NCBI GenBank assembly: GCA_007116765.1
Contig: SKHV01000175.1
Span: 1-6,004 of the forward strand
DNA: 6,004 nucleotides
Source: Prolixibacteraceae bacterium
GTDB taxonomy: Bacteria > Bacteroidota > Bacteroidia > Bacteroidales > Prolixibacteraceae
Reading direction: 5' to 3'
The notes under the pieces were generated by a model. That model saw nothing but the letters and a program-made list of their open reading frames with translations. It was not told the DNA's origin and searched no databases. This document shows positions 1-6,004 of the stretch, in pieces. The number at the start of each line of letters is the position of its first letter. Position 1 is the first letter of the stretch. Position numbers and translations under genes: made by a program.

Positions 1-1635
1 AAAAATGGAGCACGCGCTAAAGATATTGCCATTCTGGTATATAAAAACGCACATGGAAAAGAAATTGCAGAAGCCTTATTGAATCATAAAAAAAACAATT
101 CGCAATATAATTTCGAAGTAATTTCAGACGATTCGTTGTTTATTGAAAGTTCACCGGCAGTGCGTTTGCTGATTAGTCTTATGCAGTATATAATTTCACC
201 TGCCGATAAAGTGTTGCAGGCTGAGCTGATACACGAGTATTCGCGCAAAATATTACCCGTGTTGACTGAGCTGGGAAAAACACCGCCTCGCTTTGTGCTT
301 GATAACGTGCAACAGCAACTTTTTGATGAAAGTACGACAGAATCATTCTTTTCGGAACGTGTGAAAATTGATTATTTCCCGTTTTTCGAAAACGAAGCGT
401 TCCGATTCATAATTCATAAATGGGGTAATCGGTCAATTTCTGATTTGGCCGAAGAGCTAATTCGCGATTATCACCTCGATTATCTACCTAGTGAGCAGGC
501 AACCATTCAGGCTTTCAAGGATGTAGTTTCTGATTTCTCGAAGAAGGATGGTGGTAATTTGCACAAATTTATCGAGTGGTGGGAGAGTTTCGGAAGTAAA
601 ATAAAGGTTCAGTCGGCCGGCGAGCGCGACGCCATTCGAATAATGACTTTACACAAGGCTAAAGGGCTCGAATTTCCCTACGTGTTAGTGCCGTTTTGTG
701 ACGAAAAGTTCGAGTCGTCGGGCAATAATGCAAAAATATTATGGTGCAAAACCGACAATACCGCTTACCGGCAATTTCCACTTGTACCTGTTAAAAGTAC
801 AAAAGCACTCATGAGCTCACTGTTTCACCGGGAATACTACACCGAAAAATTAATGTCGTACATCGATAGTCTGAACAAGCTTTATGTGGCCTTTACTCGT
901 GCCGAAAAGGGCTTGTTTATTTATACAAGAAAAGTTGAAAAGTTTAGCGCGAGCGGTGATTCTCTTTTAACGGAAATACTTCAAAATGGCGAAAAAAATA
1001 AAAATATTCCTATTGAAACGGGCGATAGTATTTATGAATTGGGAGAACTTGAGCATATAAAATCTGAAAATTTCATTTCAAATGAAACAGTCCTTTCGGT
1101 GAGAGCAAACCGCAAAACGGCTGTAGTTGATACCCTACGCTTACGTGCCAATTACGATGGTTTTATTGACGAAAGTGAAAAAAGCTACCTATTAAAAGTA
1201 AACGAGGGTAAAATCATGCACGAACTGCTCTCCGAAATTGTGACTTTTGATGATATAAACAAGGCAATTATGGTTATGTTAAATGCAGGGAAAGTTGACT
1301 CAGAACGTGTAGAAACATTGCGGCCCAATGTTGAAAAATTATTGGCAAATCAGCAGGCAAAAGATTGGTTTAGTGGCAAATATAAAGTCATGAACGAAAC
1401 CACCATACTTTCATTAAAACATGGCATGCTTCGCCCCGACAGGATAATGGTTGAAGGTACTAAAAAGGCAATAATTGTGGATTATAAAGCTACAAGTACA
1501 ATAAACAAGGCCCATAAAAAACAGGTAAATGAATATGCAATGTTGCTTAAGCAAATGGGTTTTAATGAGGTAGAGGCTTATGTTTGGTATTTGAACAACA
1601 ACACAATTAAATCGCTTCACGAAAATTTTGAATAA
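1..1635 (+). CDS. AddA/RecB-like UvrD-family helicase-nuclease, C-terminal part (5' end outside window)
   Basis: This is the last 544 residues of a superfamily 1 DNA helicase fused to a RecB-type nuclease, the kind of subunit that resects double-strand breaks for recombination. The reading frame is open from base 1, so the TTG at 79 is not the start; the N-terminal Walker A half is missing only because the window begins here. Numbering codons from base 1: DIAILV (8-13) fits helicase motif IV, SSPAVRLL (50-57) is typical of the family, TLHKAKGLEF (216-225) is motif V, and LYVAFTRAE (294-302) is motif VI with arginine finger R300. The nuclease domain follows, with G403/H407-E408, D480, D494-Y-K496 and Q508-x3-Y512, so all expected PD-(D/E)XK residues are present and it should be catalytically intact. 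The partner subunit (AddB-like) is not in the window. Bacteroidota versions are annotated variously as AddA or RecB, so no symbol is given. Confidence 0.93.
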   Translation, partial: KNGARAKDIAILVYKNAHGKEIAEALLNHKKNNSQYNFEVISDDSLFIESSPAVRLLISLMQYIISPADKVLQAELIHEYSRKILPVLTELGKTPPRFVLDNVQQQLFDESTTESFFSERVKIDYFPFFENEAFRFIIHKWGNRSISDLAEELIRDYHLDYLPSEQATIQAFKDVVSDFSKKDGGNLHKFIEWWESFGSKIKVQSAGERDAIRIMTLHKAKGLEFPYVLVPFCDEKFESSGNNAKILWCKTDNTAYRQFPLVPVKSTKALMSSLFHREYYTEKLMSYIDSLNKLYVAFTRAEKGLFIYTRKVEKFSASGDSLLTEILQNGEKNKNIPIETGDSIYELGELEHIKSENFISNETVLSVRANRKTAVVDTLRLRANYDGFIDESEKSYLLKVNEGKIMHELLSEIVTFDDINKAIMVMLNAGKVDSERVETLRPNVEKLLANQQAKDWFSGKYKVMNETTILSLKHGMLRPDRIMVEGTKKAIIVDYKATSTINKAHKKQVNEYAMLLKQMGFNEVEAYVWYLNNNTIKSLHENFE

Positions 1636-1655
1636 TAGCTATTCTTTTTCTTTAC

Positions 1656-1663
1656 TAATTTTG
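1656..1663 (+). promoter_or_regulatory. Possible Bacteroidota -7 promoter box for the DUF202 gene
   Basis: TAATTTTG is an exact match to the Bacteroidota -7 consensus TAnnTTTG and lies 36 bases before the DUF202 start codon, in the 64-base gap after the helicase stop. A TTTG at 1627-1630 could be the -33 element, but the 25-base spacing is longer than usual. In such AT-rich DNA a single box match is weak evidence, and the gene could equally be read through from the helicase gene. Confidence 0.3.
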
Positions 1664-1699
1664 ATATTTATTTGAGAAATAATATAAATACCTTGACTT

Positions 1700-2038
1700 A
1701 TGCTACGACGATTGAAACTTTTTAATGATGTTTTTAAAAATAAAGAAACCATTATACTTCGTGATTACCTGGCTCTTGAACGAACAAAACTGGCAAATGA
1801 GCGTACCTTGTTGGCCTATACACGTACATCATTATACATGATTCTTGGCGGAATTGCTTTTTTGCAACTTCATGATTTTAGTCAAATATTTTGGCTAGGC
1901 TATATGACAATTGTCCTAAGTGTTTTCTTCATAATTCTTGGTTTATATCGTTATGTGCAAATAAGGAAAAGGCTTAGTCGCTATTATACTGAAAATCTTA
2001 ATCTAAATGGTGCAGAAGCATCAACTGAACAACAATAA
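1700..2038 (+). CDS. DUF202 family small membrane protein
   Basis: A 112-residue protein of the DUF202 (YidH-like) family, whose biochemical role is unknown. The family signature is clear: LALERTKLANERTLLAYTRT spans residues 24-43, just before the first membrane segment. Two hydrophobic helices are visible, about 45-58 (with a GGIAF core) and 64-83, followed by a basic stretch (RYVQIRKRL, 84-92) that should stay in the cytoplasm. A short hydrophilic tail ends in EQQ. Length is normal for a single-domain member. ATG 1700 is the natural start because it gives the whole conserved region; there is no Shine-Dalgarno sequence, as is usual in Bacteroidota. The zinc-ribbon gene follows after 44 bases on the same strand, so the two may be co-transcribed. 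Family assignment is secure; function is not. Confidence 0.88.
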   Translation: MLRRLKLFNDVFKNKETIILRDYLALERTKLANERTLLAYTRTSLYMILGGIAFLQLHDFSQIFWLGYMTIVLSVFFIILGLYRYVQIRKRLSRYYTENLNLNGAEASTEQQ

Positions 2039-2082
2039 AAATTGCGAGGCATATTTTCTAGTGACAAAGAATTTTAAAGAAT

Positions 2083-2250
2083 ATGGAGAAATACAAATGT
2101 AAGCAATGCAATTGGAAAGGTACTGAGACTGAATTGTCCAAGGAGATTTTTGAGTCGTGTATGGGGAACGACGAATTTGAAATGTGCCCTCAGTGTGGCA
2201 GCATGGATATCATAAAAGTTTTTGATACAAGCACTGAGGAAGAAAAATAA
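2083..2250 (+). CDS. Small zinc-ribbon protein (55 aa)
   Basis: A short reading frame from ATG 2083 to TAA 2250 encodes 55 residues with two CxxC knuckles: C6-K-Q-C9 near the N-terminus and C35-P-Q-C38-G in the second half. Paired CxxC motifs about 25 residues apart, each in a KC/CP context, are the hallmark of rubredoxin-like or zinc-ribbon folds that bind one zinc or iron ion. C26 lies between them and is probably not a ligand. The C-terminus is acidic (STEEEK). There is no signal peptide or membrane segment, so it should be cytoplasmic. The frame is closed upstream by TGA at 2062-2064, making 2083 the first possible ATG. It sits 44 bases after the DUF202 gene and just ahead of a strong hairpin. 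Whether it acts in DNA or RNA binding, redox or protein contact cannot be told from sequence. Confidence 0.75.
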   Translation: MEKYKCKQCNWKGTETELSKEIFESCMGNDEFEMCPQCGSMDIIKVFDTSTEEEK

Positions 2251-2253
2251 AAG

Positions 2254-2304
2254 AATAGTTTCTGCTTACCTGAAGAAGTAAATTTCAGGTAAGCAGAAGC
2301 TATT
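2254..2304. terminator. Long inverted repeat, bidirectional terminator between convergent genes
   Basis: The arms 2254-2274 and 2284-2304 form a 21-bp stem broken only by one G-T wobble (2259/2299), with a 9-base loop (2275-2283). It begins 4 bases after the zinc-ribbon stop and ends 11 bases beyond the stop of the minus-strand antiporter, exactly where convergent transcripts should end. Read on the minus strand, the stem is followed by a T-rich run (complement of 2241-2253), as in an intrinsic terminator. On the plus strand the tail is less U-rich, so termination that way is less certain. The stem is longer than most intrinsic terminators. Confidence 0.8.
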
Positions 2305-2315
2305 GTATTATAGCA

Positions 2316-4460
2316 TTACATTTTCTTTGAAAGCAGATTGTCAATGGTTTGTCCTAAATCGTCGAATTTTTCAATTTTATGTGGCGTTGATGTTTCAGTT
2401 TTATTCGAAAGAAAGCTTTCGCTGTTTTCAACACCACGCTGAATTGGATAAATGAGAAGAAAACTGTTGTCGCTGAAAAAGCGGTTAAGTATTAGGGGAA
2501 TACGTCCCATTGTGGGATTGTAAGAAATGTGGCTTTTCCGGCTAAGAATTACAATTAAATTGTCATCGCTTTTAATTTTTTTAGATATGTTCACAAAATA
2601 ATTCCAATTGAAGAATTCAATAAATGAACATTCAATTTTATCTATATCTTTTTGCTTTTTAATTACTTCAATTACAGCTAAAGGGGCATAGCAAATTAAT
2701 TCTGTTCCTGAATTTATTGCAATATTGATGACTTTATTAATCCAATACGAAAACCCGATAACCTTTTCGGCGTGTGCCGGAATTACTAACAATTGCCGTT
2801 TAAGTGTTGACATTGGCTGAACAGGTTTATATATATATGTAGTGATGTTGCATTTTGAAATAATTCCCTCCGAAATTTTCCCAAGGAAACTATCTGTTAT
2901 TCCTTTTTTATGGTGAAGTCCCATTATTAAGTCGGTAATTTTATGCTCTTTAACAACATTCGTTATGCCACTTACGATGTTGTGGTCGTAACGTAGAAGC
3001 TCATATACTTCGTTGTCGGTTGCAGCAGCAAAAACTGATGCCTTCTGTAAATTATCGCGAGCATTTTTTTCTGCAAGCAAATCGGATTGTTTGCTTGTTA
3101 CGATACTCAAGGCATACAAGCCCTTTCTTTTAGATTTTAAGGAAATGCCTAGATCAATGAGTTCATCAACCGTATCGGGATTGCTTACTGGCACTAAAAT
3201 ACGCTCTTCATATTCGGTATTTTCTTTTGTTAATCCTGTCTCTTTAATTGCAATTTCTTGTCCTCCGTTTTGTGTGGCAAAAGATGCAATTGTGCATGTA
3301 ATAAGAATCATGAAAATTGTGCCATTCAACACGCTTTCGTTCAATAGTCTAACTGGTTCACCTGCGGGAGTTTCACCGGTAACAATGCTATATCCTACTA
3401 AAACTGCGGCAAGTGTTGATGCTGCCTGAGCATTTGTTAATCCAAACAGTAAAGTGCGCTCAGGCTTAGAGAACCCAAAAATTTTCTGAGTAAGCCATGC
3501 TGCGGAATATTTCGAAAATGTAGCTGTAATTGTCATAGTAATAGCCACCAGAATGGTTTCGGTGCTGTAAAAAAATGCACGGTAATTTATAAGCATTCCT
3601 ACACCAATTAAAAAGAAAGGAATAAAGAGTGCATTTCCCACGAAGTTTATCCGGTTCATTAATGGTGAAGTTTTGGGAATAAGGCTGTTCATTGCCAAGC
3701 CGGCAAGAAATGCACCCACTATTTTATCAATACCGGCAATTTCAGCAAGAAATGCACCCAAATAAACCATACCCAATACGAAAATATATTGTGAAATATT
3801 GTCGTTGTAGCGTTTGAAAAACCAACGTGTTATGATTGGAAAAAAAATCATAACTGTAGCTATAAACAAAATAATAGAAATACTAATTTTTATCCAAAAA
3901 GCTTGGTTAACTGTTCCATTTGCCATGCCAACTATCACGGCCAGTACCAAAAGAGCTAATATTGTGGTAACTAGTGTCCCCGATACAGCAATGTTAACTA
4001 CTTTGTTTTTTGTGATCCCAAGTTTGCCAAGCATCGGATAAGTTATGAGTGTATTTGATGCGTACATGCTGGCCAGTAAAATAGAGGTTAGAACCGGAAA
4101 TCCTAACAAATAATAACTGGAGATTATACCCAAAAACATGGGTATTGAAAATGTGAGTAACGAGAAAACAATACTTTTAAGAAGATTCTTTTTAAATTCT
4201 CTTATCTCAGTATCAAGACCCGAAATGAACATTATATATAGCAGCCCAACTGTGCCAAAAAGAATAATACTACTATCGCGGAGCATAAGGTTAAACCCAT
4301 ATGGACCAATAAGTGCTCCGGCAATAATTAATCCAATTATGGGTGGTATACGTACTTTATTGAGAATGATAGGTGCAAATAAAATGATGAAAAGTATTAA
4401 CGAAAAAATTAGCACCGGATTATCAAGTGGAAAGTCTAATATGTAGTTAAGAATTAACAT
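2316..4460 (-). CDS. CPA2-type cation/proton antiporter with C-terminal UspA-like domains, atypical ion-binding site
   Basis: A 714-residue inner-membrane protein. Residues about 14-395 are a Na+/H+ exchanger domain with roughly 12-13 hydrophobic helices. Family landmarks include IPPIIGLIIAGALIGP (38-53), AEIAGIDKIVGAFLAGLAMN (239-258) and GLTNAQAASTLAAVLVGY (340-357), plus K317. The cytoplasmic half carries a universal-stress-like domain (about 419-546, with ILVPV at 421-425 and the nucleotide-loop region MGLHHKKG...LGK at 513-528) and a more degenerate second copy (about 555-675). As remembered, Bacteroidota relatives read ASHTL and ITDT in the discontinuous-helix core; here these are ASNTL (134-138) and VTTI (164-167). 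The expected membrane aspartate is thus Thr166 and the histidine Asn136. Monovalent cation export coupled to protons is the family role, but coupling may be altered or lost here. The frame is otherwise intact, which argues against a pseudogene. ATG 4460 gives a full first helix. It diverges from the second antiporter gene. Confidence 0.9.
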   Translation of the reverse strand: MLILNYILDFPLDNPVLIFSLILFIILFAPIILNKVRIPPIIGLIIAGALIGPYGFNLMLRDSSIILFGTVGLLYIMFISGLDTEIREFKKNLLKSIVFSLLTFSIPMFLGIISSYYLLGFPVLTSILLASMYASNTLITYPMLGKLGITKNKVVNIAVSGTLVTTILALLVLAVIVGMANGTVNQAFWIKISISIILFIATVMIFFPIITRWFFKRYNDNISQYIFVLGMVYLGAFLAEIAGIDKIVGAFLAGLAMNSLIPKTSPLMNRINFVGNALFIPFFLIGVGMLINYRAFFYSTETILVAITMTITATFSKYSAAWLTQKIFGFSKPERTLLFGLTNAQAASTLAAVLVGYSIVTGETPAGEPVRLLNESVLNGTIFMILITCTIASFATQNGGQEIAIKETGLTKENTEYEERILVPVSNPDTVDELIDLGISLKSKRKGLYALSIVTSKQSDLLAEKNARDNLQKASVFAAATDNEVYELLRYDHNIVSGITNVVKEHKITDLIMGLHHKKGITDSFLGKISEGIISKCNITTYIYKPVQPMSTLKRQLLVIPAHAEKVIGFSYWINKVINIAINSGTELICYAPLAVIEVIKKQKDIDKIECSFIEFFNWNYFVNISKKIKSDDNLIVILSRKSHISYNPTMGRIPLILNRFFSDNSFLLIYPIQRGVENSESFLSNKTETSTPHKIEKFDDLGQTIDNLLSKKM

Positions 4461-4503
4461 CTTATTATTTTATGCGAGTGCTTTAATACTAATTAGCAAC
4501 TAC

Positions 4504-4540
4504 GATTAAAAAAAATTGATTAAAAAAACAATTGATTTTA
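4504..4540. repeat. Short tandem AT-rich repeats in the divergent intergenic region
   Basis: Two near-copies of a 14-16 base unit stand side by side: GATTAAAAAAAATT (4504-4517) and GATTAAAAAAACAATT (4518-4533), followed by GATTTTA. The octamer AATTGATT therefore recurs at 4514-4521 and 4530-4537, 16 bases apart, and a CAATTG palindrome falls at 4529-4534. They lie immediately upstream of, and overlap the -33 area of, the rightward promoter, so they could be an UP-like A-tract element or a regulator's binding site. Simple AT richness is an alternative. Confidence 0.35.
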
Positions 4541-4563
4541 ATAATGCAATATAGTTATATTTG
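4532..4563 (+). promoter_or_regulatory. Bacteroidota-type promoter for the CPA1-like antiporter
   Basis: TATATTTG at 4556-4563 matches the -7 consensus TAnnTTTG exactly, and TTG at 4532-4534 sits 21 bases upstream as the -33 element (consensus TTTG, here ATTG). The box ends 23 bases before ATG 4587, leaving a short leader of about 15-20 bases. Both elements and the spacing fit, making this the best promoter in the window. No equally good box was found for the opposite, leftward antiporter gene. Confidence 0.65.
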
Positions 4564-4586
4564 GTTCAATTTTTAACACTATAAAT

Positions 4587-5873
4587 ATGGATTTATATAT
4601 AATAATTATCGCATTGGGATTGTTGATTTTTTCTTCTCACTTATTCAATGAGTTATTCAGCAAAACTAAAGTTCCTAATGTGTTGTTGCTTCTGGTAATT
4701 GGTATTCTAATCGGGCCTGTTAGCGGTATTGTTACCATGGATTTTTTTGGTGAGCTAGGAAGTGTTTTTACCACAATAACGCTAATAGTTATACTTTTTG
4801 AAAGTGGGGCAGGGCTCAATATTAAAACCATTAAAAGCTCAATTGGTTCAGCCTCCTTACTCACTATTTTGAATTTTGTAGCAACCATAATCGTTACTTT
4901 TTTAATCGCAAAATATATTCTCTCTCTCGATAATTTGAGTGCAGTATTTATTGGTGCAATTGTGGGTGGAACTTCTTCAGCAGTTGTTATTCCCATGGTC
5001 AAGCAGTTGAAAATGGGAGAGAAAAGCACTTCTGTTTTGGTGCTTGAATCGGCTTTAAGTGATGTACTCTGCTTGGTCGTAGGACTTGCCTTGCTCGATG
5101 GTTTAGCTGTGGGTGAAGTAACAGTGGCTACCGTTTTTTCTAAAATGTGGAAATCGTTTTTGTTTGCCATCCTCATTGGTTTATTTGGAGGTTTTGTTTG
5201 GTCATTGCTAATAAATACCGTTCGTAGTATTAAAAATTCAATGTTTACTTCGCTTGCCTTTGTTTTTATTCTATACGGCATTGTAGAAATGCTGGGTTTA
5301 AATGGTGGAATTGCGGTATTGTCGTTTGGGATTCTTCTTGGTAATATCGAGTCACTTAATGGAAATAATAAATTACAGAAAGTTTTACGTATTGAGGCTT
5401 ATGGTTTTAATAACAACGAAAAGGACTTTTTCTCAGAGGTAGTTTTTATAATGCAAACCTACTTTTTTGTTTATGTGGGTATTTCGCTACAATTTGGTTC
5501 GCCCATAATCTATGTCGTTGGTTTGTCAATAGTACTTATAATTATAGGGATGCGCATACCGGTAATACGCTTACTCGCCGGTAAAAGTGTATCGAACCCC
5601 GAGCGAGCGATTATGTCGGTAATGACTCCTAAGGGCTTGGTGCCTGCAGTGCTGGCTTCATTGCCATTGCAGAGGGGTTATGCCAATGGTGAAATTATTC
5701 TTGATTTGGGATATTCAATTGTGTTGTTTAGTATTGTAATTTGCTCGTTATTAGTTATTATTCTGAGCATTAACCCCAATATTTTTGGCAATTTTCAGAA
5801 GAAAATTATGAAGAGCAAATCTGCTGATGAGATTGATGTTTCCGGGGCGCTTGAAGCTGAAAAATTAACTTAG
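4587..5873 (+). CDS. CPA1/NhaP-like cation/proton antiporter
   Basis: A 428-residue polytopic inner-membrane protein that should exchange Na+ or K+ for protons. Hydrophobic helices run almost end to end from residue 3 to about 396. KVPNVLLLLVIGILIGP (28-44) is the family's conserved second helix, VGGTSSAVVIPMV (126-138) the first broken helix, and ESALSDVLCLV (154-164) the ion-binding motif, with D159 as the predicted carboxylate. R323 and MTPKGLVPAVLASLP (346-360, K349) match the conserved basic residues of the later helices. Unlike the neighbouring antiporter it has only a short hydrophilic tail (about 402-428) and no TrkA-C or USP domain. ATG 4587 precedes the first helix directly and follows a good promoter. 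It is divergently placed with the CPA2-type gene, suggesting a shared role in pH or cation homeostasis. The transported ion cannot be read from sequence. Confidence 0.9.
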   Translation: MDLYIIIIALGLLIFSSHLFNELFSKTKVPNVLLLLVIGILIGPVSGIVTMDFFGELGSVFTTITLIVILFESGAGLNIKTIKSSIGSASLLTILNFVATIIVTFLIAKYILSLDNLSAVFIGAIVGGTSSAVVIPMVKQLKMGEKSTSVLVLESALSDVLCLVVGLALLDGLAVGEVTVATVFSKMWKSFLFAILIGLFGGFVWSLLINTVRSIKNSMFTSLAFVFILYGIVEMLGLNGGIAVLSFGILLGNIESLNGNNKLQKVLRIEAYGFNNNEKDFFSEVVFIMQTYFFVYVGISLQFGSPIIYVVGLSIVLIIIGMRIPVIRLLAGKSVSNPERAIMSVMTPKGLVPAVLASLPLQRGYANGEIILDLGYSIVLFSIVICSLLVIILSINPNIFGNFQKKIMKSKSADEIDVSGALEAEKLT

Positions 5874-5884
5874 ATTTCATAGAC

Positions 5885-5957
5885 GAAAAAGAGCTGCCAA
5901 TCCTGACAGCTCTTATCTAACTATTAACCTGTTTATTAACAGACATAATAAACATAC
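5885..5957 (-). ncRNA. Candidate small RNA of about 70 nt
   Basis: A -7-like box (5961-5968) and a strong minus-strand terminator (5886-5914) lie about 50 bases apart with no room for an ordinary gene, so a transcript of about 70 nt is implied. It would begin near 5957 and fold into two hairpins: a 9-bp stem (5946-5954 with 5930-5938, 7-base loop) and the terminator. It also contains a 12-codon frame, ATG 5955 to TAG 5917 (MFIMSVNKQVNS), that would be almost leaderless; a peptide is possible but less likely. No known RNA family was recognised. Both ends are predicted, not seen. Confidence 0.35.
5886..5914 (-). terminator. Intrinsic terminator, U-tract on the minus strand
   Basis: Arms AAGAGCTG (5889-5896) and CAGCTCTT (5907-5914) make an 8-bp stem, which can continue by 2 bp past a single mismatch. 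On the minus strand the stem runs straight into TTTTT (complement of 5886-5890), the classic intrinsic form. On the plus strand the tail is ATCTAACTATT, weaker, but the hairpin starts only 15 bases after the antiporter stop and probably serves that gene as well. Confidence 0.7.
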
Positions 5958-5960
5958 CTG

Positions 5961-5968
5961 CAAAAGTA
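5961..5968 (-). promoter_or_regulatory. Possible minus-strand -7 promoter box
   Basis: On the minus strand this reads TACTTTTG, an exact TAnnTTTG match followed by CAGG, in a strongly AT-rich setting. No TTTG or TTG lies at the expected 19-21 bases upstream; the nearest, complement of 6001-6003, is about 32 bases away. It points towards the antiporter 3' end, only as far as the terminator at 5886-5914. Confidence 0.4.
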
Positions 5969-6004
5969 TTAAAAAATAATTACTATTAATTATAATGAAA
6001 CAAT

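Noticed and set aside
79..81. TTG as start codon of the helicase-nuclease
   Set aside because: The same frame is open to base 1 and encodes the conserved DIAILV motif upstream of it, so the gene simply enters from outside the window.
1414..1620. Minus-strand frame of 68 codons inside the helicase gene
   Set aside because: It lies opposite the conserved nuclease motifs, has no family resemblance, and is explained as a shadow of the coding strand.
3013..4446. Three plus-strand frames (3013-3429, 3814-4041, 4138-4446) opposite the CPA2 antiporter
   Set aside because: All overlap well-conserved antiporter segments on the other strand and show no recognisable domain or start context.
4461..4586. 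A promoter for the leftward antiporter gene
   Set aside because: No minus-strand TAnnTTTG match was found; the closest (TAGTTG, complement of 4498-4503) has the wrong spacing.
4637..5281. A 214-codon minus-strand frame opposite the CPA1 antiporter
   Set aside because: It is antisense to the conserved membrane helices; its Thr/Ser/Lys/Pro-rich composition is what the reverse complement of hydrophobic codons gives.
5917..5955. A 12-codon minus-strand peptide (leader peptide or attenuator)
   Set aside because: It would be almost leaderless and there is no minus-strand gene downstream for an attenuator to control, so it is kept only as a note under the candidate small RNA.
5995..6004. ATGAAACAAT at the right edge as the start of a further plus-strand gene
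   Set aside because: Only three codons are visible (M-K-Q), with no -7 box at a suitable distance; it cannot be judged from this window.

Overview
The window looks like AT-rich chromosomal DNA from a member of the Bacteroidota, perhaps the Marinilabiliales/Bacteroidales side of the phylum. Three things suggest this: genes lack recognisable Shine-Dalgarno sequences, several intergenic gaps carry exact matches to the Bacteroidota -7 promoter element TAnnTTTG, and the protein sequences resemble families as they occur in that phylum. The lineage below phylum is a guess.

Layout from left to right. Positions 1-1635 (+) hold the C-terminal part of an AddA/RecB-type helicase-nuclease whose start lies outside the window. 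It is followed by a small DUF202 membrane protein (1700-2038, +) and a 55-residue zinc-ribbon protein (2083-2250, +). A long inverted repeat (2254-2304) separates these from a convergent gene and probably ends transcription from both sides. That gene (4460-2316, -) is a 714-residue CPA2-type cation/proton antiporter with a cytoplasmic UspA-like C-terminal half. A 126-bp AT-rich divergent region with one well-formed promoter then leads to a second antiporter of a different subfamily (4587-5873, +; CPA1/NhaP-like, no regulatory tail). The right end has an intrinsic terminator whose U-tract serves the minus strand. To its right is a minus-strand promoter-like box, so the two together outline a possible RNA of about 70 nt.

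How the genes may work together: the helicase-nuclease acts in double-strand break repair and has no evident link to the rest. The two back-to-back antiporters suggest a module for pH or monovalent cation homeostasis. The most notable point is that the larger antiporter appears to lack the membrane-embedded aspartate expected in its family (Thr at residue 166) and has Asn where a His is expected (residue 136), whereas the smaller one keeps its ES-x2-D motif. The pair may therefore be one active exchanger plus one divergent, possibly regulatory or differently coupled, partner. I see no mobile element, CRISPR array, tRNA or rRNA. There is no gene-free stretch above 300 bases.
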